Source: Betaproteobacteria bacterium (GTDB taxonomy: Bacteria; Pseudomonadota; Gammaproteobacteria; Burkholderiales; Casimicrobiaceae). From it: DNA of 40,557 bases. This document shows positions 15,896 to 21,850 of the stretch, piece by piece. The translations under genes and the position numbers were made by a program. Location: NCBI GenBank assembly GCA_005881895.1, contig VBCG01000058.1, positions 1-40,557 on the forward strand. The letters are read 5' to 3'. The notes below the pieces were generated by a model. That model made no database searches and was not told where the DNA came from. It saw nothing but the letters and a program-made list of their open reading frames with translations. The number at the start of each line of letters is the position of its first letter. Positions within the stretch are counted from its first letter, which is position 1.

Positions 15896-16735
15896 TCAGT
15901 GGACATTCGCCGGCTGCCACTTGACGACGAGCTTCTCGATCATCGTGATCAGCAGGAAGAAGGCGCCGGAAAAAAGCGAACTCATGATCACGGCGGAATA
16001 CAGGAGCGCCGAGTCGAAGCTGTACGTCGCTTGGATGATGAGCGCACCGATGCCGCGCGTCGAGCCGATCCACTCGCCGACGACGGCGCCGATCACCGAC
16101 GTCGACGCGGCGATTTTCAATGCGGAGAACAGATACGGCAACGAGTTATATAGCCGCAACTTGAAGAAGATCTCTGACTTGCTCGCGGATAGCACGCGCA
16201 TCAATTCCATCGACTGCGGGTTCACCGCTTCGAGCCCCCGCACCATATTGACGAGCGTCGGGAAGAAGCAGATCAGCGCGGCGATCACCATCTTCGGTTC
16301 CATGCCGTTGCCCATCAGCAGCACGAGAATCGGCGCCTTCGCTACGACCGGAATCGTGTTGATCATCACCGCGATGGGGAAGAACGCCTCCTGGATCGCC
16401 TTGCTGTGGACAAACAGCGTCGCGATCAGGATCGCCGCCAGATTGCCCATCAGGAAGCCGCCGAGCGCCTCGATCGCGGTGGGGATCAGGTTCTGCCACA
16501 GCACGGACCATTTCGCGACCATCGTCTGCGCGACCAGTTGGGGCGATGGTGCAATGAACGGCTTGACGTCGAAGCCTTCGACCAGCGCCCACCACAGGAC
16601 GATCAGTCCGATGAGACCGAGCGCCGGCAGCAATCGTCGGCGCCATTGCTCGCGTCGCCGCCCTGCGAAATAGGCGAGCGCCTCATGATCCAACGCCATG
16701 GCATCGCCGGCGGTCATCGTCATTGGTGTACTCAT
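15896..16735 (-). CDS. ABC transporter permease (SsuC/TauC/NrtB type)
   Basis: This is an inner-membrane permease of 279 residues with about six hydrophobic segments. The family loop is seen around MELMRVLSASKSEIFFKLRL, where the ATPase docks, followed by LPYLFSALKIAASTSVIGAV-VGEW typical of the nitrate/sulfonate/taurine group. The start is the ATG at 16735, which shares a base with the ATPase stop (TAATG); the frame is open further upstream, but that stretch is the shadow of the ATPase gene. It forms an importer with the ATPase and binding protein upstream. Confidence 0.93.
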   Translation of the reverse strand: MSTPMTMTAGDAMALDHEALAYFAGRRREQWRRRLLPALGLIGLIVLWWALVEGFDVKPFIAPSPQLVAQTMVAKWSVLWQNLIPTAIEALGGFLMGNLAAILIATLFVHSKAIQEAFFPIAVMINTIPVVAKAPILVLLMGNGMEPKMVIAALICFFPTLVNMVRGLEAVNPQSMELMRVLSASKSEIFFKLRLYNSLPYLFSALKIAASTSVIGAVVGEWIGSTRGIGALIIQATYSFDSALLYSAVIMSSLFSGAFFLLITMIEKLVVKWQPANVH

Positions 16736-17571
16736 TAGCACGACTCCAGTACGCGGCGCAGGTACGCCGCGAGTTGGACGAATTCGACGGTTTCGCGGAC
16801 GGCGAGCGAGCGCTCCTCGGGCAGCGGCACCGGAATGATCTCGCGCACACGCCCGGGATTGGACGCAAGCATCAGCACGCGCTGGCCGAGAAACGCCGCT
16901 TCGTAAATGCTGTGGGTCACGAAGAGGATCGTCGTTCCCGTTTCGCGCCAGACGCGGCGGAGCTCTTCGTTCAAGCGGTCGCGCGTGATCTCGTCGAGCG
17001 CACCGAATGGCTCGTCCATCAGCAGGACCTGCGGATCGCTGACGAGCGCCCTCGCGATCGACACGCGCTGCCGCATCCCACCCGACAGCTCGTGCGGATA
17101 CGAATGTTCCCAGCCCTTGAGCCCGACCAGCTCCAGCAATTCCGACGGCGTCGCCTTGCCTTTGTGTTTCGCGCCGTTGGCCACTTCCAGCGGCAACGCG
17201 ACGTTGGCAAGCGCCGTGCGCCATGGCAGGAGCGCCGGATCCTGAAACACGAAGCCGATGTCGCGCCGCCGCCGCGCCGCACGCGCGGTGCCGCCGAGAA
17301 TGCGGATGTCGCCGGCCGACGGCGGCACGAGATCCGCCACGGCGCGAAGCAACGTCGATTTGCCGCAGCCGGACGGACCGAGCAGCGTCAGGAATTCGCC
17401 GCGCGTGACGTCGAGGTCGATCCCCGACAACGCCGTTACGCTCCGCTGGTCGGTGAAGAACCGCACGCTCACGCCGCGGCACGCGACTGCCTGTCGCGGA
17501 TCGCCGCCCGCGTCCGGTGTGCTGGTGTTCGCGCGGGTCTTGATTCGCCTCGCTACGGCCGCGAAGGCCAC
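16735..17571 (-). CDS. ABC transporter ATP-binding protein (SsuB/TauB/NrtD type)
   Basis: This is an ATPase subunit of 278 residues. The Walker A motif GPSGCGKST begins at about residue 65, then come the Q-loop FQDPALLPW, the signature LSGGMRQRVSIARAL and Walker B VLLMDEPFGALD, and a switch histidine in FVTHSIYEA. The DPALLPWRT block is typical of the nitrate/sulfonate/taurine importers. The start is a GTG at 17571, 4 bases after the binding-protein stop, and the stop overlaps the permease ATG, so the three importer genes are tightly coupled. Confidence 0.93.
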   Translation of the reverse strand: MAFAAVARRIKTRANTSTPDAGGDPRQAVACRGVSVRFFTDQRSVTALSGIDLDVTRGEFLTLLGPSGCGKSTLLRAVADLVPPSAGDIRILGGTARAARRRRDIGFVFQDPALLPWRTALANVALPLEVANGAKHKGKATPSELLELVGLKGWEHSYPHELSGGMRQRVSIARALVSDPQVLLMDEPFGALDEITRDRLNEELRRVWRETGTTILFVTHSIYEAAFLGQRVLMLASNPGRVREIIPVPLPEERSLAVRETVEFVQLAAYLRRVLESC

Positions 17572-17575
17572 AATG

Positions 17576-18619
17576 TCAAACCTTCGCGCGCGCGTCGCGC
17601 GTCGAGTTCAGTATCTCCATCGTCATGACTTCATCGAGCTTGGGCGTACGTTTGGAGAATTGTCCGAGCTGCGAATAGAGGGAGATCTGGTCCTGCCACA
17701 CGCCGGGATCCATGGTGCCCCAGCCGTTTGTTTTGGTGAGATCGTTAAACGCGTAGCCCATCATCGCGTCGATGCCGACCTTCTCGTCGTTGCGCGTCAG
17801 GTTCGGATATTCCTTGACGAGCAAATCGGCCGACGCATCGCGGTTCGCGTTCGCGTACGCGTAGCCCCGCGCCGTTGCACGGAGGAATTTTTGCAGAACG
17901 TCGGGCCGTGTCTGGATCGTCTTCACCGTCGCGTAATAGGGCAGCGCGTACAGGCGGACGCCGGCATCCCAGAGGCGCAGGTCGACGCGGTCCGGGCCGA
18001 GCGGTTTCAACGCCGTGACATTAGTCTGCCATCCTGTGACGACGTCGACCTGTCCGGTCAAAAGCGGCGACATGTCGGCGCCGATCGTCACGATCTCGAC
18101 GTTGCTTTCGGGAATGTTGTTCTTGGCGAGCAGCGCGCGGAGCAGGATCACGCCGGTCGCCTGGATGCCGACCTTCTTGCCGACCATGTCCTTGGCCGAG
18201 TTGACCGGCTTCTTCTTGAGCGAGAAGAACGTGTACGGATGCTGCTGCAATCCGGTGGCAAAGCATTTGACCGGAAGGTCCTGCGATGCTGCCAGCATCA
18301 GCGACGGGCTCGACGACACCTGGCCCATCTCATATTTTCCCGACGCCACGATGGCGACGCCGTCGATGTTGGGTCCGCCCGGCTGAATCGTGACCTCCAG
18401 ACTTTCCTGTGCGAAGTAGCCAAGCTGCTTCGCGACGACTTCACCGATCTGATTGTTGCCCGGCAGCCATCCGAGCTGCAAATTGACGGCTGCCTTGCCG
18501 CCGGCCTGCGCCGATGCGTCGAGCGAAATCAATCCGCCGGCGAGGCCGAGTCCGGGCAGACCGGCCATGGCTTTGAGCAGCGTGCGGCGGCGGGCGTTGC
18601 GTGCACGAATCGTGTCCAT
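17576..18619 (-). CDS. NMT1/THI5-like ABC substrate-binding protein
   Basis: This is an exported solute-binding protein of 347 residues. It begins with a twin-arginine-like signal (NARRRTLLKAMAGLPGLG, cleavage near SAQA). The mature part has the NMT1-like start VNLQLGWLPGNNQIGEVVAK, a GQVSSSPSLMLAA block and a GVILLRALLAKN block. The family binds varied small ligands such as pyrimidine precursors, riboflavin-like compounds, sulfonates and aromatic acids, so the ligand cannot be assigned. I chose the ATG at 18619 because GGAG lies 8 bases before it; the frame is open upstream but crosses a strong hairpin. It is the first gene of the seven-gene operon. Confidence 0.88.
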   Translation of the reverse strand: MDTIRARNARRRTLLKAMAGLPGLGLAGGLISLDASAQAGGKAAVNLQLGWLPGNNQIGEVVAKQLGYFAQESLEVTIQPGGPNIDGVAIVASGKYEMGQVSSSPSLMLAASQDLPVKCFATGLQQHPYTFFSLKKKPVNSAKDMVGKKVGIQATGVILLRALLAKNNIPESNVEIVTIGADMSPLLTGQVDVVTGWQTNVTALKPLGPDRVDLRLWDAGVRLYALPYYATVKTIQTRPDVLQKFLRATARGYAYANANRDASADLLVKEYPNLTRNDEKVGIDAMMGYAFNDLTKTNGWGTMDPGVWQDQISLYSQLGQFSKRTPKLDEVMTMEILNSTRDARAKV

Positions 18620-18682
18620 CGAGATCTCCAGAACGGGCGCGGTTGCGGGCGGACGGCGGGAACGGAAAACCCGACGACGAAT

Positions 18683-18713
18683 CCCCGGTCGCGCGATGAT
18701 GCGCGAGCCGGGG
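18683..18713 (-). promoter_or_regulatory. Strong hairpin in the leader of the ABC/CoA operon
   Basis: CCCCGG (18683-18688) with TCGCGC (18689-18694) pairs with GCGCGA (18701-18706) and CCGGGG (18708-18713). The result is a 12-base-pair stem with one bulged G at 18707 and a six-base loop. It lies 64 bases before the binding-protein start. No run of T follows on the minus strand, so it is not a simple terminator. It could be a leader structure or a palindromic repeat. Confidence 0.4.
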
Positions 18714-18810
18714 TGATCTCGCAAGAACCGAATTAGCGCCGGCCTGATGCCGGAAATAGAGCGGCGAGCTGGGCGGACGAAGAGACCCTATGCCACCGCC
18801 CGCGACGTTT

Positions 18811-19068
18811 TTATCCCAGCGGCGGCATCGTCGTCTTGAAGCTTTCGCGCTGCGCGATCCATGCGTGCGCGCGCATGACGTGCGGGACTTTCTCCAGCAA
18901 CGCCTTGCTGCCGACCCGTGCATCGATATCGGCGCGCGTAATCGTGAAGCCGCGCGTGCCGAACCACTTGCGAACCAGGTCCGGCTTGACGAAGGCATCG
19001 AATACTTTCTGGCGCGGCGCCCGGATCATGCGGGTAACGGTCAGATCGAATGTGTCGCGTGCGGTCAT
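18811..19068 (-). CDS. Shortened AHSA1/START-like (SRPBCC) protein
   Basis: This 85-residue protein begins like a normal AHSA1-domain protein (LTVTRMIRAPRQKVFDAFVK, then KWFGTRGFTITRADIDARVG), but after about residue 53 the sequence no longer follows the family and stops at 85, where full-length members have about 150 residues. The missing C-terminal helix and strands are not visible in other frames downstream. It could be a truncated pseudogene or a short functional variant. It overlaps the ArsR gene by 4 bases (ATGA), the usual regulator-AHSA1 pairing in bacteria. Confidence 0.65.
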   Translation of the reverse strand: MTARDTFDLTVTRMIRAPRQKVFDAFVKPDLVRKWFGTRGFTITRADIDARVGSKALLEKVPHVMRAHAWIAQRESFKTTMPPLG

Positions 19069-19418
19069 TGCTTCCGCCGTTTGGGTGGGGATGCTTCCAA
19101 CAATTCAGAATCGAGCCGCACTTCCCAGAAACGCCGGTAGTGATCGATCCAATTTGCCGCGTTACGTAAAGGGCGTGCGCGTAACCGGCAAACGCGCCAT
19201 TGCGCATCGACCCGCCGCTCAATCAGCCGTGCGCGCTCGAGCACATCGAGATGGCGCGAAACCGCCGGCAGCGAGATGTCGAACGGCTTGGCGAGATCGC
19301 CGACGGACGCGTCGCCGCGGGCAAGGCGCGCCAGTATCGCGCGGCGCGTCGGGTCGGCAAGCGCAGCGAAGACGCGATCGAGCTCGCGTGCGGAATTGGT
19401 GTGGGGCATCGAGGGCAT
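19065..19418 (-). CDS. ArsR-family transcriptional regulator
   Basis: This is a winged-helix regulator of about 117 residues. The core VFAALADPTRRAILARLARG, the recognition-helix region DISLPAVSRHLDVLERARLI and the RVDAQWRVCRLRA wing are typical of the metal-independent ArsR regulators that accompany AHSA1 proteins. I chose the ATG at 19418; another ATG lies at 19409. The frame is open to 19478, but that part would include the operator. It probably represses its own operon by binding the palindrome 22 bases upstream. Confidence 0.88.
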   Translation of the reverse strand: MPSMPHTNSARELDRVFAALADPTRRAILARLARGDASVGDLAKPFDISLPAVSRHLDVLERARLIERRVDAQWRVCRLRARPLRNAANWIDHYRRFWEVRLDSELLEASPPKRRKQ

Positions 19419-19440
19419 GGCAGAGACGATACGCCGGTCG

Positions 19441-19462
19441 TATTTAACCGTAAGGTTAAATA
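19441..19462. promoter_or_regulatory. Palindromic operator of the ArsR-AHSA1 pair
   Basis: The arms TATTTAACC (19441-19449) and GGTTAAATA (19454-19462) are a perfect 9-base inverted repeat with a 4-base spacer. The site is AT-rich in GC-rich DNA and lies just upstream of the regulator start. The TTTAACC half-site is the kind commonly seen at promoters of AHSA1-linked ArsR regulators. Confidence 0.7.
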
Positions 19463-19500
19463 CAGGGCGGTGCAGCACCGTCCGATATAAACCTTTGGCG

Positions 19501-20115
19501 TCAGCCCTGCGAAGGCGCGAGCGTCCGCATCGTGACCGAGTAGCGCAGCGCTTTGGTCGGCAGCAAGCTGTGTTGCCAGCGCGAGCGGATGTCGCCGCGC
19601 ATCACGTAGATCGAGCGCGGTTCGAGATCAAGGACGATCAAGGTCTTGGGATCGACGCGGTTCCAGGCGCCCGGTGCCGGTAACGGCCGGAAGCGCATTC
19701 GTGCCCGGCTGCCCAGCGAGACACCGGCGACGATGCCGTATTGCGCCTTGTCGCGGTGCCAGCCGATGGGCGTTCCGGTCTGGTATTCGCTTACCATCAA
19801 GTGTACGAACGCGTCAGCTGCAACCCCTACAAATCCTGCAACCTTCTGCCGCAGACTTTCCAGCAGCAACGGCGGCGGTCCTGCAGGCGCGAGATCATCG
19901 TCGTAAGGTTCGCCGGTCACGGCGCTGTGGAAGCTGACGACACGCCGCCGCGCGTAATATTCCTTGAACCTCGCTACGCGAAACGGCAACGTCTCAAACA
20001 AGTCGAGCAGCGCAGTTTCCTCGGCCACTGTCAGAAAATCGTGCCGGAACACGAGCCCGTGCGGCAGCTCGGCGGGGAGCTCGATGAGCGGCGCTTGCGC
20101 CGCATGGACCGTCAT
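19501..20115 (-). CDS. AlkB-like 2-oxoglutarate/Fe(II) dioxygenase
   Basis: This 204-residue protein has the iron ligands of the AlkB family, H120 and D122 in GWHRDK and H182 in WQHSLL, and the 2-oxoglutarate-binding arginine region RYSVTMR (R191, R197). The SRARMRF and EPRSIYVMRGDIR blocks are also typical of AlkB-like proteins. Members demethylate alkylated DNA or RNA, and some act on protein; this one lacks features that would fix its substrate. It is followed by the ArsR pair on the same strand and preceded 35 bases upstream by the HNH gene. Confidence 0.92.
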   Translation of the reverse strand: MTVHAAQAPLIELPAELPHGLVFRHDFLTVAEETALLDLFETLPFRVARFKEYYARRRVVSFHSAVTGEPYDDDLAPAGPPPLLLESLRQKVAGFVGVAADAFVHLMVSEYQTGTPIGWHRDKAQYGIVAGVSLGSRARMRFRPLPAPGAWNRVDPKTLIVLDLEPRSIYVMRGDIRSRWQHSLLPTKALRYSVTMRTLAPSQG

Positions 20116-20150
20116 GCGCTCGAGACGCGCGAGAATCCGCGCCGCAGCCG

Positions 20151-20720
20151 TTACGCGTTGCCGGACGGATGCAGCCGACTGGTGCGCGGCACGCCGGCGA
20201 GCAGGTATTCCATCTGGTCGGCCAGAATGCGTCGATTGCGCAGAATGAAGTGCTCGTGACGATTAGGCACGTACGGAACGTAAATGAGTGGCATGTCGGC
20301 CTGCTCGGGCGATCGATTGCCCTTGCGCGTATTGCAGCTTCGGCATGCCGTCACCGAATTGGTCCAGGAATCACGACCGCCGCGGGAGACGGGTCGCACA
20401 TGATCGCGCGACAGATCCCGTGATTGGAACCGGCCGCCGCAGTAAGCGCAGACGTGACGGTCACGCGCAAACAGCATCGGGTTGGTAAGTCCGGGGGCAT
20501 GCGACAGTGGCCGGCCCGCGCTGCCCTTGATCGCGAGAATCGATTTGGTGGAGAGGCGCGAGCGCTGTCCGCTTCGCTGCCACCCGCCGCGAAATTCCTT
20601 GATGACGCCGCCGACCGACCACGCCACCATGAATTTCGCGTGGTACGTAATCGCTTCTTCGAGGTCGACCCACGCCTGCGGCAGGCCTGCAAGGTCGACG
20701 GTGAGTACCAGTGGTTCCAT
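20151..20720 (-). CDS. HNH endonuclease family protein
   Basis: This is an HNH nuclease-fold protein of 189 residues from the chosen ATG. The zinc-binding cysteines CAYC (91-94) and CRSC (126-129) bracket the core RDHVRPVSRGGRDSWTN, with the catalytic-type D106-H107 and N121. The N-terminal block PLVLTVDLAG-PQAWV and the EEAI-YHAKFMVAW region resemble chromosomal HNH proteins of unknown role. The ATG at 20720 fits the usual family N-terminus; an ATG at 20765 would add 15 residues. Neither start has a clear ribosome binding site. It is not part of an obvious restriction system. Confidence 0.87.
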   Translation of the reverse strand: MEPLVLTVDLAGLPQAWVDLEEAITYHAKFMVAWSVGGVIKEFRGGWQRSGQRSRLSTKSILAIKGSAGRPLSHAPGLTNPMLFARDRHVCAYCGGRFQSRDLSRDHVRPVSRGGRDSWTNSVTACRSCNTRKGNRSPEQADMPLIYVPYVPNRHEHFILRNRRILADQMEYLLAGVPRTSRLHPSGNA

Positions 20721-21012
20721 ATCGGATTGGGGCGTCGATCGGCTCCCCAAGCCGCTCTCGGCCATTGTCACAAATTGTCTGACATAGAGTATGCCCGAAC
20801 TTGGCTTCCTCTGCTTAGTGCCCCTAATCTGGCCGGCATTTCGCCACGGTCCCGGCGAGTCGCCCCGCCGGGACACCGCGACTCCAAACCGCGTGGGAAA
20901 ACCATCTCCCGCGCGGCGGCGATCCCGCAATATCGGTTAGAAGTGCCGCGCACAGCACTCGAAATCGCCGTCTTCCGCCGCCGCTGCAGCGATACCTTCC
21001 CTAATCGCTCGC

Positions 21013-21225
21013 TCATCGCCTCGCCGCGCCGCTCGCCACGAGCGCAATCAGCACGTTGCCGACCGACGCGCGCGACCGTTCGACGACCGGCGCGTAGTCT
21101 GATGCTGCAAGCTGCACATAACGTCCGTCCGGCGCCTGCCAGTACGTCCCGCGGCGGCCAGCACGCACGAGCTGGTAGTCGCTCCCGCAGTAGGGACGCT
21201 TGATGTCTTGCGTTGTCCGTTTCAT
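21013..21225 (-). CDS. Small protein of unknown function, 70 residues
   Basis: From the ATG at 21225, with AAAGG about 9 bases upstream, a 70-residue protein is predicted. Its middle reads GSDYQLVRAGRRGTYWQAPDGRYVQL and its C-terminus is weakly hydrophobic (VGNVLIALVASGAA). I do not recognise a family. It is preceded by a terminator that closes the upstream small transcript and followed on the same strand by the HNH gene about 290 bases away. A frame at 20768-21016 overlaps its end by 4 bases, but its composition is not convincing. Confidence 0.45.
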   Translation of the reverse strand: MKRTTQDIKRPYCGSDYQLVRAGRRGTYWQAPDGRYVQLAASDYAPVVERSRASVGNVLIALVASGAARR

Positions 21226-21284
21226 TTTCGCTGCCTTTCGTGTCACGCGTATTTCATCGCGCAAGTTTCATGGCGCCCGGAACG

Positions 21285-21317
21285 AAAAAGCCCGGCGCCA
21301 TCGATCGGCCACCGGGC
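21285..21317 (-). terminator. Rho-independent terminator of the 20-codon ORF transcript
   Basis: On the minus strand GCCCGG (complement of 21312-21317) pairs with CCGGGC (complement of 21290-21295), with an inner GGC/GCC extension and a loop around ATCGATC. The stem is followed directly by TTTTT (complement of 21285-21289). It lies 24 bases after the stop codon at 21342-21344. Confidence 0.6.
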
Positions 21318-21341
21318 CATCGCTTGGAAAAGCCGATCGCG

Positions 21342-21404
21342 TTACACGCGCTCTCCCAAGACGACAGTCCGGCCAGGCCGTGGCATCGTGATCATGTTGT
21401 TCAT
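21342..21404 (-). CDS. Candidate 20-residue peptide with strong ribosome binding site
   Basis: An ATG at 21404 preceded by AAAGGAG (complement of 21415-21421) at 10 bases opens 20 codons, beginning MNNMITMPRP and ending VVLGERV, then TAA. A terminator follows 24 bases later, so ribosome binding site, ORF and terminator form a compact unit. The same frame is open for 45 codons upstream, but that part has no start signal. The peptide is not rich in one amino acid as an attenuator leader would be. Function is unknown; it could be a small regulatory or processed peptide, or a leader of the downstream gene. Confidence 0.4.
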   Translation of the reverse strand: MNNMITMPRPGRTVVLGERV

Positions 21405-21588
21405 GCGGCTCGAGCTCCTTTCGTCAGCGGTTGATACCAATATCGGGCGTGCAAAGCACACGCGGCAAACTGCTGCCGGGAAACTGCTGGAAGGAAAGAT
21501 CTTCAGAGGATCGACCTTCCGACTGTTCCACCGGCGCACCCGGCGGAACGTCGTCCGGTCGGGTGGCGCTACTTCGTCATGCGCGCGA

Positions 21589-21615
21589 AACTCATTTCAC
21601 AACTCATTTCACAAC
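21589..21615. repeat. Tandem 12-base direct repeat
   Basis: AACTCATTTCAC is present twice head to tail (21589-21600 and 21601-21612), followed by AAC of a third partial unit. It is AT-rich relative to its surroundings and lies in the otherwise non-coding stretch 21405-21850 between the minus-strand small ORF and the plus-strand secreted-protein gene. No gene is recognised in this stretch. Confidence 0.6.
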
Positions 21616-21850
21616 ACCTGCACGAGCGAAGATTTGCGGCAATTCGCGCGCGCAGCTTCGGCAGGGTTTGGGCGGTGAAAGTCATGGCAGTCGAGAGAGT
21701 ATCGGGTATCAACGAATGAATGAATTCTATCGTTGACGCGCGATCGCGGGCAAGCGCATTCACCGGTGCACACGTGTCATTGCGGCATAAACGCAACAGC
21801 GGACGGTGCGCGGCTAAACTACTGCGCGCCGATCCTTTTGGAGACGGCAA

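Noticed and set aside
18620-18810. TPP or other known riboswitch before the NMT1-like gene
   Set aside because: I looked for the conserved TPP elements on the minus strand and did not find them; only a simple hairpin is present.
20768-21016. Minus-strand 82-codon frame overlapping the 70-residue gene by 4 bases
   Set aside because: The ATGA overlap is tempting, but the composition is arginine-rich and shadow-like, there is no ribosome binding site, and I recognise no family.
21569-21685. 38-codon minus-strand frame with a cysteine-rich end (RCCEMSCEMS) considered as a peptide precursor
   Set aside because: No ribosome binding site, and the Cys-Glu-Met-Ser repeat is simply the translation of the 12-base tandem repeat.
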